Counted from the first letter of the stretch, positions 12,146 through 25,624 are shown. The stretch is 64,000 bases of DNA from Saururus chinensis (GCA_035235625.1 CP141148.1:3720001-3784000); one strand, 5' to 3'. Notes: generated from the sequence alone by a model not told the origin. A program made the numbers and translations.

Positions 12146-14400
12146 TAATATTGTAAGAAATGTTTTTAATATTATTTATATAATTTTCTTTTATAATTAT
12201 CGACAGGGATGGTCGCATGGGAATTGAAAAAAACCATATGTGAATAAAAAAATGAGGTTAGTATGGCTTTCATTAACTAATTGGCATACTTGATTGTTTG
12301 ATGCCAAGTATTTCTTACCGAAAATTGGCTTCACTTCAGTCCGCAGCCAATAATTTACCTTGGAGATAGTGTCGCCAATTTTGTTACTTGGTCACTTCTT
12401 GCCCAGGTTTTTTTATCGTTCTTAAAAAGCATAAGGCAACTATCAATAATTTTTTGCCATTTATTGGTATCACATATAGCTTCATCCATTGTACAGACCT
12501 GGGAATTACATGGCTCTTTCTTTGCATCTTTTATCTTTATGTAACATTCAAATACAAAAAAGAATTGTGCTCATGAAAGGGAACTCGTAAAACAGATTTA
12601 TATGAAAGTTTATGTAAGAGCTGCAAATGTTTCAGAGCTCAAAACTTCTCTATTCATAACAGTCCAGTTGAAGATTAAATGGAAGAACCATTTGTTGGAT
12701 CAATGAGACGAAGTCAACTTAAACCACAAAAGAAAATGAGATGAAATCTGTGTAGTCCTAGAAAGAGCATATTAAGGATTTAGTAAAAAAGCAATCTGGC
12801 CTCCTGCGTCAAAACAATAAACCTTTGCCAATCCCGAAATGCATACTACTGAATTCACATATTAAGTGAACTAGAGGGATTTCATGCTGCTACAAAAATG
12901 TGAAGGAACAAGCAGTGAACAAAACTATAATGTGAAAATAGCAAAAGGAGAAATAAAAGTAAAGGGAAATAAGATGCCATACACAATGTTCTTGTTAGGG
13001 TTATACATATATGATATACGTGTTCCCCTTTGGAGAACACACAATTGACTATTGCTTAGCAAAAAAGAAAAACACTATTTTTCCATGGGTTCAAGCCATG
13101 GTTAGTTATTTATTCATTAAAAGTTTTGTTCAAAAAAAGAACTGTATTCCATAGAGTTAATAAATAGAATAGTTCTATTTGAACCCCATCAAATTTCTCC
13201 GTCCCCCAACAAAAGTAAAAATAAGTCATTTTTTTTACTCCAACCGATATTTTTCCTAAAATAACTTTTTTTAACTCTAGCGATGACAACCTCTTCTCCC
13301 CTCATCTCTCTTTTTATATACATAAAAAATTATCGTAGCCAACCTAGCATTGCGGCCAAAATTAGCCATGCTCTCGTAGCACTAGCCAAAGATTGGAAGG
13401 CTTTGGCCAGAAGCCTGGCATGGTTTCCTGTTCTAGAGGCATGCATTGGCAGAAGCCAGAGCCTAAAGACAGGCCTAGCTCACGATCGTGTTCAGGCCAG
13501 TAGCCTAGCTTGGCTGTGCACACAGGCCAACAAGCAGGCCAAGCCTATTGTGGCGTCTCTAGCAACATCCACCTGGTCAGGCTAGGCTTTTTGCGGCGTG
13601 GCTCTGGCCGCAACCACTTGACCATGCCTGGCCAGCCCTTCGCAAGATCTGACTGTGGCTGCCACTTGGTGGCCATGGCTAGATCGATCTTGGCGGAAGA
13701 GCGGGAGAGAGGAGAAGCCAAGGAGATGCTGTGGAGTTGGGTCGCCGATGGTGATGATGGTGTCAGCCCAAAGGCACAAAAAACCAAGGCCCAACCCAAC
13801 CTGAGTGGAACTGACCCAACCCGACTAGATATTATATATCACTATATTAACTTTAATTTTATTACTTTAATAACTTTGGATTGTGGTTATAATATAGTTA
13901 ATTTCATATAAATTTTTAATATGCCTCATACAATATATTAAGAAAGAAAATTTTAATATAAGTAATAATTTTTTTTATATACATTAATTTGAACCCTTAC
14001 ACTTATGTGGGTTAACCCACACATGCACCACTGCTGCCAGTTAAGTCAAGTTAGGTTAAGTTAATAAAATAATTAATTTTATAACAAATTTATTTAATTT
14101 TCTCTTAACCCAAAAGAGGCATCCATTTAAACAAATTAGATTATTTCTCCAATGAAATTTCTTATCATTTACTAAATTTTATTGTTATCTTTTATTAAGA
14201 GCAATCGCATAATGCTAGTTCATTGTATACATTGTGTAAAGATGTTTCTGTAACATATAATGAATCATCTTATCCTAGGAGATAGATGCCCAACTGATTC
14301 TAAGCACCCAGAAGGCAAATTATGTTTCCTTCATTGCAACAATTAGTAAAGTACGAAAATAACAATGAATGGGTTGATACAGGGATTTGGAGGTGGAGGA
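12146..14400. other. Intergenic region, no supported gene
   Basis: Mostly A/T-rich. A more G/C-rich island at about 13340-13800 is rich in AGGCC and CTGGCC motifs and produces overlapping open frames on both strands. Those look compositional and match no family I know. Runs like CCAACCC near 13790-13830 resemble the ends of hAT-type MITEs elsewhere in the window, but I see no paired end. Confidence 0.4.
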
Positions 14401-14737
14401 GACCTCACTGCTCGATATCCTTTTAGGGACTAGGAAAATACTGTGAAGGATTTACTTACTAAGCAAAATGCTCTAGGTATGGGACCATAGGCATTTTATC
14501 ATTAACAGGGGTAGCTCACGGGAATATGATATTTTTCTTCTAAAACTCTGAGTGGAAAAATAATGGTCTTCCAAGGCAAACATGGAAAATCAACGAGATA
14601 TCTCATTCACACCTTTAAAACAAGCTGTGTTCTGTATTTTATAACTATTGTAACTGCATCTCTGTTGCTACAAGACCTGTTTCAAAATCCAGCAGTTCTT
14701 ACCACTTTACATACCTAGAGTATGTCCAAGCAGATCA

Positions 14738-17700
14738 CTAAGTTGTCAGTGGCAAGCCATTATGGTGAACATCGGAGATGTCAGAGAGCCTCTGTCTTGG
14801 TGATAATGAAGACATGGCTGCCGCATCAACCTCAACTGTCAATATATTCTTCCTTTTTTGAGATTCAAGCAACTGTACTTCTTCAACCATCTCTGGTATG
14901 GGGCTCAAATCTTGCTTTAATTGGCGCAAAATCATGGCTTGGGCATCAGCCAAAACAGCTGAGTTACATTCAGCTGCATATAGTATCCTTTGAATAGCGG
15001 AAACAACCTGCAGTGGACAAAAAGGAGAGAAAACAGAAAATAGGTGAATTTCAAAGGTCAAAATAGTAAATAAGCAGCATTCCTTAAAATTTATGTTGGC
15101 CATTTCTTACAGGGATGCCTTCAATCTCCGGAGTTTGGCAAATAACTTCTATATCTCTAAGCTTTGCGAAGTAAAAATCTCGTTCTTTCTCAAGGCTATC
15201 CACATAAAGTTTTAGCTCAGTCAACTGCAAGTAAAATCACTTTAGTTTATGTTCCTTCAAACTATATTTGCTTTAAAATGCATACCTTAACGCACCTGTT
15301 CATCATAAGCAGGATCACCACTAGAAGTAGGTCTGCAATTTTTGGCAACTATGTTTGCATGATTAGCAGAACTTGCTTCAGTTTTGCGAGTTGTGCTAGA
15401 TGAATTGGCTTTGGGAGCAATTGTTGAAGGCTTAGATTGGGCTTGACTAAAGCCTGCCTTCTTGCTCATATCTTTTCCTCCTTTGCAAGCCTCCCTTCTT
15501 TCTAAAGGGTTGTAACTGGTTGAGTAAAAACATGTTGGTTAAGTCAAAAACTGAGGAGACTGCAGTCTCCTTATGCATTTGTACCAGTTGACTTGTTACA
15601 AGTCTTCTATAATTATCAATTCTGCAGTATTTAGATGAACACCGAAAAATTGTAGCAAAAGCTTTAACAGACTATAGTTTATGACCAACATTTTCCTCAT
15701 TATTAAAACCAGTCCTTTTTTTTCCTACAAGCCAGGGGATGACCACGCTAGAGAAAATACTGGGAATGGGGGGACCAGACCGCTTGGAGTTAGCCTCAAC
15801 CCTAAAGAACATATCCAGGTGGGATATTACCAAAGGCCTACTAAAACTAGTATATGACTATTAGTATACTACAGCAGACAATGTGAACGTATCAGGCACA
15901 AAATCAACAACGTACACTATATTTAGTAATTCTGACTGATTAATATTGCAAACAGTTCCATACCATCAAAACAATCACAGAACACAGAAAACCGTCATTT
16001 TCGTCCATTGCAGCAGTGGGAAATGTAAACCACTTGATTATGTCGCAATTACATTGCAGTGAGATATTTAAACCATTTGACTGTGTAGCAATTATCCACT
16101 TATAAAACTCTTTCTGCAACAAATTTCTACAAAGAAAAGGCTAAATACTCAAACATTATTCAATACATATTTGCATAAATTTTCGAAGAAAAAAAACAAA
16201 ATGAATACTTGATCATTAGAAAAATAAAAGTGAAAATTCAAACCTTAAATCAGTCTAACAAATTGCAACAACCCTAATCCAGATGGATTCTTAAGGCAAC
16301 CCCAAATTCCCTGTTGATGGAGAAACTGGAGAAAAATCTCAGGGTGAACTGACAAACTTTTTAAGGCCTTTCTGGCTTTCAGACATTCATCATCTTCAAT
16401 TTATCTTTCAAAATGAAATTTTGTTATCATGAAAATTTGTACCTTTTTTCTAAAAAATTGGATTGGGCTTCACCAGTAAGTAGTTAATTTAATCTCTAGT
16501 GACAACCCCAATTAATTTTTTTTTAAAATACTAATATGCCAGCAGCAGATGGAGATATAAAAGAGTAAACAAGGAGATATGGGTACATAAATTAATAAAA
16601 TTATAAGCCACTTTAAAAACAATAAGTTATCCATTTTTCCTAGTCCAAAAATACAATATCAATGTCTAAGAAATTAAAGGACAAGCGTTTCAATCCAAAA
16701 GAGGTATAGGTTTAATCGACAATACGCAACCCATGTTATGTATGATTGTCATATAAAATGCTGTAAAATGCAATGAAACTCTCATAAGATTTCACTTCAT
16801 GATTTATTTAAATACTTTCCTTTGTAACAATTTAAAAAAAAAAAACTAGTAACGCTCCTACTGCCAGTTGTCTTAGCATCAAAGAGAAGAGATGCATTTA
16901 AGAAGAATCTTATACGATAATGACACCAACTTTTTTTGCGAAAAATACTTACTTGCTAATCACTCCACCATTGACAGAATCGTAATAACGTTTCATCCAC
17001 TGCATAAACTCAAGGTTGTCGAGAGGCCTCCCTTTCACAAGCTTGCTGACCTCAATATGCTACAAACATTAAAAAAAATCAATAATGTGTAAACTCCAAC
17101 ATTTCATACTTCAATTGAAGCAAAAATTATAAAATGAACAGCCAAAAAGACAGCTTCCAGAGAGAGATAGAGAACCTTTGTAATTTTGAGCTTGTTAAAG
17201 ACATCCTGGAGAACCTTGTAGTTCTGAATCATCTCGTATTCGTTCTTGGCGTCAAAATTGACCTTGTGCATTGGCACTATTCCCGGGTGTACCACGTCCA
17301 TCAATTGGCATTGTATCGCCCCTGACGCAGCCTGAGTGGTATTCAAATATCAATGAGCCAAAAGCTACGACAACCGCTTTACGGGAGTTAAAAAACAGAA
17401 GACGAGAAAAAAAGCGAGTTAAAAAGGGAAATTCATATTCACCGAGTCGATTGAATCAATGAGACCATTTGCTAAAAAATCTTATATCAAATATTCGAAG
17501 AACAATCCAAAATAACTGATTTTGCTACAAAATCCATATCACAGATTTGAAAAAACGATCAATAAGAGAAAAATAAACAAAAAATCCGCTTGATAAGAGC
17601 GTGAAAGAGAAGACCATTCGAATCCAAACAATTCGGTCGATGAAATAAAGCCCGTTTGCTGCAAAACCCATGTCACGGATTCGAAAAGCAATCGATCCAA

Positions 17701-17890
17701 ACAAGCGAGAAAGCAAAACGAAAACCCGAAATCCACTTGACAAGGGTTGTAGGAAGCGAGAAAAAGGGTGAGACGGCAGTACCTCTTCGACTTTGGAGAG
17801 GCTGAGGAGGAGAGTGGAGTTGACCCAGGAGAGGATCTCTGAGCGGCCGACGAAGTAGGCCGGGTCCATCATCCCGATCTTGGTCGCCAT
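14738..17890 (-). CDS. EB1: EB1 microtubule plus-end-binding protein (RP/EB family)
   Basis: Complete six-exon gene, read 17890-17783, 17331-17176, 17059-16953, 15515-15296, 15224-15111 and 15007-14738 (stop TAG). All introns are GT..AG in compatible phases, giving 324 residues, normal for plant EB1. The N-terminal calponin-homology domain (residues 1 to about 125) starts [20 protein letters not shown] and contains [20 protein letters not shown] and [20 protein letters not shown]; it tracks growing microtubule ends. A Ser/Thr/Ala-rich linker follows. Then comes the EB-homology coiled coil with [14 protein letters not shown] and [11 protein letters not shown], which dimerises the protein and binds partners. 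The tail ends GLPLTT, without the EEY/F motif of animal EB1. The start is the first ATG in the conserved N-terminus, with G/C-rich leader upstream (17891-18000). No lesions are seen. Confidence 0.95.
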
Positions 17891-18172
17891 TGAGTCGGGG
17901 GACGGCGGAGAGGGGGAAGGACAGCGTGGAGGAGACGAGGCCAAGGTTTTAAAAGAGAGGGGAGGGGAGGGGACGTTCAGTTTGGGGGAGAGCGGCAGCC
18001 GGCGGGCGGGCAAATCGACCCTTTTTTACATTTTAAATTTTAAATTTCGAATCGGCTATATGGAGCAGGCTGTTGTCTGAAAGCATATGGGATAGGTACA
18101 CGTGGAGGAAGATCCATATAATTGGCCAATTTATTTAAAAAACACTTCCACCAATAGTTTATACGAGCGTTC

Positions 18173-18332
18173 ATATAAATTTATGTGAGCCCGGGCTCTA
18201 TGGGCCATCAAATTTACATCCAATGGCTCATAATACTTATAGGTTATATTTATTGGTTAAACCTATAAGTATTATAAGTCACCGAATATAAATCTGACGG
18301 CCCAAGAGCCCGGGCTCACGTAAGTTTATATA
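18173..18332. mobile_element. MITE-like hairpin built on GAGCCCGGGCTC
   Basis: About 160 bp forming a near-perfect inverted repeat. The left arm reads ATAAATTTATGTGAGCCCGG, then CTC..GGGCCATCA. The right arm is its reverse complement with a few mismatches, around a short loop at about 18248-18262. It has the size and form of a fold-back MITE. No clear target duplication was seen, and no coding capacity. Confidence 0.65.
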
Positions 18333-18740
18333 AGCCCGGGCTCATATAAACTTTTTCCTTCATATAAGTATCTTATTTATATTAAGAAAAAATTTGTATA
18401 AGCATGGGCTCACATATGGTAGTGTGAGCCCATGCATTATAAGCCGTCAGATCTCAATCTAAGAGCACACGAGGGTACAAACTAATCTATTTCTTGAGTT
18501 ATGTGCGCCATTATATCTAAATCTGATGACGCGTGATGCCCGGGCTCACGTAATTATGCATGAGCTAAACACTCGTATAAATGAGTCTCTTTATGTTATG
18601 AGGTTCATTTTTTAGCCCAGGCTCATGCAATCATGTGTGAGCTGGTACAAGATTGGTTTTTTTCCCTATTTTAATGTTGAATTTTGATCCGACAGATATG
18701 GTGTCCAATCTCATGTGCATCAGCGTAAACTTGGGCTCAT
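18333..18740. repeat. Cluster of degenerate GAGCCCGGGCTC(A)TATAA motifs
   Basis: Variants of the same palindrome recur at about 18334 (GCCCGGGCTCATATAA), 18402-18438 (GCATGGGCTCACATAT facing GTGAGCCCATGC, a second small hairpin), 18539, 18614 and 18728. This looks like several nested or decayed copies of the MITE at 18173-18332. Confidence 0.5.
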
Positions 18741-20570
18741 ACAAATTTTTTCTTTACATTATTTTTTCTAATTATAAAGGATAGATAGAGGGAAAAGAGT
18801 TAGTATAAATATGGACAAAGCCTATTCTCACACCCATGAAAATTATAAAATTTTACTTCTTCTAGTAAGTTTGAAAAACTTAATCTTATTTTTTTATTTT
18901 GGGGGCACCAATCCCAGAAGCCCCAATAACACCAACAACGATAATGTGTCCATAGCTTCATCCTTAATACTAGCTTCACCTAAAGAGTCTAAAATATGGA
19001 GTTGAGCGTGCCTCGGTTATGCTCAACCTTGGCCACTACTCTGCACATACTATGGCAACAAGTCCGGATCAGTAGCTCATAACTATAACAAAGAGTTGTT
19101 GCCATGGTCGAAGGGACAAGGTGCAACATCTCCTTCCCCATTATCTTACAAGCAGGAAGCATGCCAAAGGCTCCAACCAACTGTTGGAGCCTTAGGCAAC
19201 TTAGGCGGTTGCCTAAGGCCCCACTAAAAAAGGGACCATATATAGATGTCCAAGATAGCAATTTTTACTATAGACACAAAGATCCACAACTTCCCTTTTC
19301 CATCCCATTTTTTTTAATTCTTTTATTTTTAAAAATGTTACCAAAATTGTAATCTTATTAATTATAGGAAGAACGAGTGATCCCCATCAATTACACCTAT
19401 CAATTATGAAATTAAGGAGTGAGACATAAACTACTCGTGCCTATTTTGCTAAAAATAGGGTAGATATGGTTACTAAAGGTGCAATAGCATTTCAACAAAC
19501 AATATGTGGGCCTTTTTTCCTATAAAATGCCACTTGCCATAAACAATTACTATATAAAGTATATTGCACCTATCACCCAATGTCCCAAGCCCTACAGTTT
19601 CTCAAGTCTCCTTTATCTTCTCTTCGCCGATGTAGTTAGTAATAAAGGATAGTGGGAGTATAGTTTTAGTGTTTGGGTGTAAAATTTTTTAGAAATAAAA
19701 GTAGAATAATTTAGAATTAATTTAAATAATTCACCATCAAATAAGAATTACAATTAGTAATGGATTTTTTTAGAATAAATTTAGATGTCGTATTAAACCC
19801 ATTTTAAAAACTTTAAATTAATATGACTTTATCTTTTGAACTCAAATATGCACGTTCTTGATAGAGTTATGCTCCTAAATTTGAACCCTATCAAACAAGA
19901 TCCACATGGGTGTAATTTTAAACTTTTGTTGTGAGACAAAGTTATAAGGCATGCTTCTCGAGACTCAAATCTATATAAGAAGTAACAATTAAAAAACAAT
20001 GAAGTTTTTAATTATGAAATGGGAAGCTGGGAGCCGAAATTGAATGAATCACCTCATTCTGTCGCACAAGGTGATTCGGTAATTTTGACCGATTTTAGAT
20101 AAAAACAACTTGGCATTAACTTTAGGGCATAATTTTTAATTCTACCCACCTTTTGCACCAACTAGGATTCCAATAATTTCAGTGGAATTGGGGTTGAAAT
20201 CGATGGAATCTTACCAATATTCCACATTGAAAAAACCCCTTAATCTCTTTTGGTTTTTATTTTTAGTATCCCATTTCATTAATAAGGTCTATGTTTTTCT
20301 AAATACATTTTAATAATAATAGATATGCTTACCAAAAAATGTGAATTATGATATAAAAATATAAAAGAAAAATTAACTAGATAATTTCAATAAAAAAAAG
20401 CTCTTGTAAGAAATAGATGAACAACTTGCCACCCCATATTTTAGCCATCCCACCCCACTTACTCACAAATTATAGATATTCACGACTATCTTAAAGGGTG
20501 GGTTGGCTAAAAAGGGGTGAGAGACTTTTGACCTGTAAGAAAAAAGATATAGGGTGAAGCTAAAGTGAAA
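18741..20570. other. Intergenic region with possible hAT remnant
   Basis: No gene found. Around 19140-19250 a sequence with GCAACTTAGGCGGTTGCCTAAGGCCCC resembles, by memory of the pattern only, the ends of plant TTF-type hAT transposons. The rest is A/T-rich and unassigned. Confidence 0.3.
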
Positions 20571-20912
20571 ATTTGTGGTGTTAATATACAAAGCCTTCTT
20601 TAAATTTGAGTTAGGCAAAAAAGTATCTCAAGTCGGCCCTGGGCTTTGGAGCATGCCCTTGACTCCTATTAGACAATACGTAACATTGTGGTGCTATGAT
20701 TCAGTTCTCACCCTCTCACATTATGTTGATTTCAAATCCAATCAAGGGCATTGTTATGTATCCTGTAACAACTCAACATATATTCCTCAACCATGTATAG
20801 CTAACTTACCTTTCAAAGAGAGGAAATCTCTCAACGATGCAATCACACAGATCTTATATTTCTTATACTTAAGGAAATCCAAATTTGTCAAACCTGACCT
20901 GAAAACTGATCC

Positions 20913-22670
20913 CGTTGGAGGATTTCGGTTGGTTCCTTATGCACAAGACAAGAGAAGAGATAGGATAATCCCTTCTTTGCAAGAGATAGAGAAGATTTTT
21001 TTTTTTAGGATGACCCTCTCTTGGCCAATTGCTGCTACTCTTTAAAATTTAGGATAAAGTACTAGTAATTAACCAAATTTTCAAACCCTTTGATTAAATA
21101 ACAAAAAATAAAGACAAATTAGAAGTAGAGAAATGATGAGAATATTGAATTTATCAAAAGATGGTTACAAGTATTAAAAAGAAAGAACATAACGAACATT
21201 AAGAAGATCACATGTAAGAACTCATTATTTTTATGTCTTCTTGTTTTTAAGCTTGAGAATTTTCTTTCCTTTGCTTTGTGCAACTTCTCCTACTTCAAAC
21301 TCCTTAAGATTGAATCCTTAGAATTGGAAGGATGCTTTGAGAAAGAGATATTTGAAGAAATTAGTGTATGAACTTTCTTCTTAAAGTTTTCTTCTCTTTT
21401 TGGTCAAATGCTTTGATTTAGTTGTTCCTTTGTGATTGAGAGTTTTGGAATTTTTGAAGGCTTCTTACACTTGATGGTCCAAAGCCCCCCTTTATGAAAA
21501 GGAGGGGGTATTTATAGTATTAGGGTTGTGTCATGGAATAAAGTAGTAGGAGATGGTGGTGAGTTATTGGGTAGTTTGTGAGAGGTGGGGAGTGAGTTAG
21601 TGGAATAATTGGTGGGAAGTGAGTTAGTGGGGTAGTGGGGAAGACCACTTGACATGTGGTAATAGTTTGACTTGGTTTTTTCTCTAATCTTTCATTTCAT
21701 TCATTTTTTTTAACGTGAGTAACTAGCCAAAGAAGTTTTGACTTAATCTTCTCAAAAAATTAATTTTATTAGTTAAGTGGAGATTATTTAAAAGTGTAGG
21801 GGCCCACTATATATGGGGACTTAACTAATTTTCCTTCTTTAGTTAATTTCTCTAGTGCACCATGTATTTTTATTATTATTATCATTTTCTTTTGTCTTTT
21901 CTTAATTACATAACTATCATTTAGGAGGTGGGTCTTAAAATCATCTTTTAGATTTTAAGATTTATTTTAAAATTTATTCCTTGTTTGAGACTTATATAGG
22001 GTCTCATATTTCAATTTTGCTAATTTGATATGGGACCCATGTGGGTTTCATTTAGTCTTTTGATTTTTTATTTGATGGCTAATTTGGTATGAGACTCATG
22101 TAGGTCTCACTTAGCCTCTTGTGATTTAAATTTAATGGCTAATTTGATGTGGGTCTTACTTAACCTTTTTGTAACTTTGATTTGATGGCTAATTTGATAT
22201 ATGACCCATGGGGGTCCTACTTAGCCTCTTGTGATTTTAATTTAACAGCTAATTTGGCGTGAGACTCATGTTGATCTCATTTTGCCTTTTATAATTTTGA
22301 TTTAATGACTAATTTAATGTGGGACCTATGGGGGGTCTCACTTAGCCTTTATGATTTTAATTTAATGGCTAATCTGACGTGAGACTTACAAGGGTTTCAT
22401 TTAGCCTTTTAGTTTAATAGCTAATTTGATGTGGGGCCCATGGGGTCTCACTTAGCCTTTTGTTATTTTGATTTTAAGTGAAACATGTAGGGGTTTACTT
22501 AATTAAAAAAATTTGTTATAAGTTTTGTCTTATTTCTACATGTGTATAATATGACAAAAAAATTTTTTTTACTTAGTTAGCTTGAAAGACTTTGTCCACT
22601 TTGGAGCTAGTCAAGCTCCAAAATTTTTGGACTGTCTCTTTTTACTTCTTTTTTTAAAAATATGTCAATA
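20913..22670. mobile_element. LTR copy of the TGTTGGGGGATTTC family (older copy)
   Basis: Colinear with the solo LTR at 36688-38344. Both start (T/C)GTTGG(A/G)GGATTTC, then TATGCACAAG(A/T)CAAGAGAA, share a GTGAGTTAGTGG-rich middle, the block of GGGACCCATG..CTCACTTAGCC repeats and the end ATGTCAA. Here the first base is C and the end reads CAATA instead of CAACA. I found no target duplication, so it may be part of a larger element or truncated. The open frame at 20575-21045 overlaps its start and is not a credible gene. Confidence 0.6.
22017..22490. repeat. Degenerate tandem repeat, about eight 50-62 bp units
   Basis: Repeated unit of the form GCTAATTTGATGTGGGACCC then ATGGGGTCTCACTTAGCC then TTTTGTGATTTTAATTTAATG, eight times head to tail with point changes and small deletions. 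It lies inside the LTR copy at 20913-22670. A shorter version is present in the related LTR at about 37660-37800. Confidence 0.75.
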
Positions 22671-23161
22671 GACATGAGTCGAGGTTTCCCAATCGAAGGA
22701 CCCATATTCTGGGTTCCCTAAAATTTAAAACCAACCAAGAGCGGTGGACTCTGGGTGCGAGAGTCTTATTGATCCTCTACATGCTACGGAACTTTAGCGG
22801 TTTGTTGTGCGTAGACCAAAATAGACCAATTTTTATATCTAACTCGGATCGAGCCAACATTGTCTTGCCGTTGGTTGCCTACATACATATTGGATAACAT
22901 CTACGATGTTGCTCTAATACGATTGGATCTAAACATAGTTCTGGCTATCAACTATTACATACATCAGACACTGCGAAAACACATACGCCAAAATACATAT
23001 ATTCGAATATTTAATCGGAGCTAGACAAAAACCAATAAATCAACAGAAACACACATCTCTCTCTATCATAGATCCAAGCATATTGCGAACACTATCACAC
23101 ATCTCGCTCTACCATAGAGCGGATCATAACACTAATACCATCACACGTCTCGCTCTACCCC
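22671..23161. other. Repeat-derived DNA hosting the 4.85 kb solo LTR (left side)
   Basis: No coding sequence. It contains short repeated phrases such as CATCTCGCTCTACCATAGAG and is continuous with 28011-28130 once the solo LTR (23162-28010) is removed. It is probably the internal or leader part of the LTR element whose fragment lies at 28130-29570. Confidence 0.4.
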
Positions 23162-23879
23162 TGTAACGCCCGAGATTTTTCATCCCTTTTCTTAAAACTC
23201 ATAGAATTTTTTTTTTCTTTCCATAAATCGGAGTCAAAACGATAAAATCAAAACCTGTTTATAATTTAAAACATCATACGGTTAAACATCGTACTGCCAA
23301 ATCAAATATCCTCAGGCGCTACTCAAAAACACACGTACGAATAAATTTGCTATGATCATAGACTTTTAAATACAAATCACTCTCCCAGGCATCCCTGAGT
23401 ACAAGTCCCATAACAGTCCACTGACTGATCCAAATGAAAGTCCAGAATAAACATCTTAAAGTCTCATCTCACTCAATACAGGAGATCGTGGCACAAATAA
23501 ACTCGCAAAGAGTCAAGCTGATACCTGAGTCAACGGGAATCAATCCACCGCTGAAACGAGCGTCCATCTCCAGGAGCTCTCTGCACAACCTGCAAAACCT
23601 TCCGTGCAACGGGGCTAAAAAAATAGTAGGGTGAGTATTTTCATACTCAATAGGAAAATACTCAGTAGGGGAAACCCCAAACGGTGAACTCCAAGTTCAG
23701 AAATCATGCGTCATGCAACACAAACGTGAAGCAGTCAACATAATATAATCATATCGTGCACATAAGCATACGATCATACTAAATGCACTATTGTGCCAAA
23801 GACATACCAAATGCACCACCGTGCCAAAATCATACTATCCAAACAACTTACACAAACACCCTTATCCAGGGTCATACAA

Positions 23880-24220
23880 TTTACTCGTACCACCGTACGC
23901 ATACTCATACAACATACGCATACTTGTACGATCTTACTCGTCCAATCGTATGCTCACTCATACAGCTTACCCATACATGTACGACCTTACTCGTACAATC
24001 AGACTCGTATGACCTTACTCGTACAGTCTGCACAAAATCATACTTACTGTCTTACTGAGAACCATATTCTCACAATCGTACTCATACTCTTACAGTCGTG
24101 CTCATACACACTCTTACAGTCTTACTCATCCTCATACACTTACAGTCCTGCTCATACTCATACGCTTACAGTCTTACTCATACTCATACGCTTACAGTCC
24201 TGCTCATAATCGTACACATA
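23880..24220. repeat. CTCATAC/ACTCGTAC-type short tandem array
   Basis: Degenerate runs of CTCATACGCTTACAGTC, ACTCGTACGACC and similar 7-22 bp units. The array is low-complexity and internal to the giant solo LTR. Confidence 0.6.
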
Positions 24221-24455
24221 TCAACGACCACTGAAGCTCATTACAACTAATAAGCTCCAGCGTCGAAATGGAAAAGAATGCCACTGGGGCAACACCTTAA
24301 CCTCCGGGGAGTGACTAGACGCCATGAACTTTTCCGAAGGTAAGGCACACCAATGCTCATGGGGCACTAGATCAAACAGGTAAGAGTAGATCCATGATAC
24401 TACTTACCTGAGCGCGCAAACATAAACACCCACACATAAGGGGTCATACAGTTGC

Positions 24456-24562
24456 CCACCATAATGGGTCTTATAGTGCCATAGAATCGCCCACCATAAT
24501 GGGTCTTATAGTGCCAGAGAATTGCCCACCATAATGGGTCTTATAGTGCCAATGCCACTCTT
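24456..24562. repeat. Three tandem ~40 bp units
   Basis: CCCACCATAATGGGTCTTAT followed by AGTGCCA occurs three times in tandem, and shorter GTGCCACT..TTGGGC units follow to about 24620. The array is internal to the giant solo LTR. Confidence 0.7.
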
Positions 24563-24629
24563 GGGCAGAAAACATACAGTGCCACTTGGGCAGAAACGTA
24601 CAGTGCCACTGTTGGGCGAAAACATACAA

Positions 24630-24885
24630 CGCTCTCAACAGAGCATCAAACGTCTGGGCTTACACAGCACACAGACCAAATCAGAAACATACGTCGCTCT
24701 CAGCAGAGCATTAGACGTCTGGGCTTCATACAGCACGCAGACAAAGTCAGAAACATACATCGCTCTCAACAGAGCATCAAACGTCTGGGCTTATACAGCA
24801 CACAGACCAAATCAGAAACAACGTCGCTCTCAGCAGAGCATCAGACGTTCGCTGCTCTACACAGCACACAGACAACATCCCGCAG
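24630..24885. repeat. Four tandem ~65 bp units
   Basis: CGCTCTCAACAGAGCATCAA then ACGTCTGGGCTTACACAGCA then CACAGACCAAATCAGAAACA, repeated four times with point changes. The last unit is diverged. The array is internal to the giant solo LTR and lacks the spacer diversity of a CRISPR array. Confidence 0.75.
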
Positions 24886-25624
24886 GATAAACACCATGGC
24901 AAGACATGATAAATGCTCGGCCGACTCATTAGCGACCAGCTCAAACACGGAACTTAATCCGTCGAACCCTCAGGTCTCAAACTCACAACGCTATCATTAG
25001 TTGTGCTTATAATTCAAGTTTGAATTAAGTATATTATGCGGTACAATTATGCCACACAAACTCACAGTCCTTGATTGGTCAAACTGAAGCTGAGCCCGAT
25101 CCGAAACCCAAGTTCGTCAGGGCAGCAGACTTCACTTACCCGTCCACATCATGGACAAAACTCATCGTACAACAAACCCTTACAGTCTTACGTACTTCGC
25201 CATCCATCTTATGGCCAAAACCTCTTACACTGACATCCTCAAATAACGCTCCTCAGAGCCAACCCAGTTGTCGCCCTCTTACTTATATCTCACTTATTAT
25301 TATACTTACTTTTCACTTCATAATCTGTACGTTATGCTTGTACAATTATGAACACTCTTACTGTCTGACAAATGCCCAACACACAATCCACCCCAAACTG
25401 ATCCATTCTAATCCTTACCCGTCATACTCTTATCCTCTGTCATACGCTTACACAACCGCATCCAAATTCAGACAGAGCTTCTGTCACCTCTTACTGTCCA
25501 TCGCCCATACCTCTGCCCACAAACACATACGCACATCCAAAGCATAGGCAAAATGCCATCATACATACGTATGTCTCACACATATGTATAGCATACACAT
25601 ACGGCCATACATACATAACTTACA

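Noticed and set aside
2088..12154. 9-bp target duplication for the MULE
   Set aside because: The best pairing (CTAAAATAA with CTAATATTG) matches only six of nine bases and depends on shifting the ends.
20575..21045. 156-residue open frame
   Set aside because: Its 3' part is the start of an LTR family also present at 36688; no domain recognised and no gene context.
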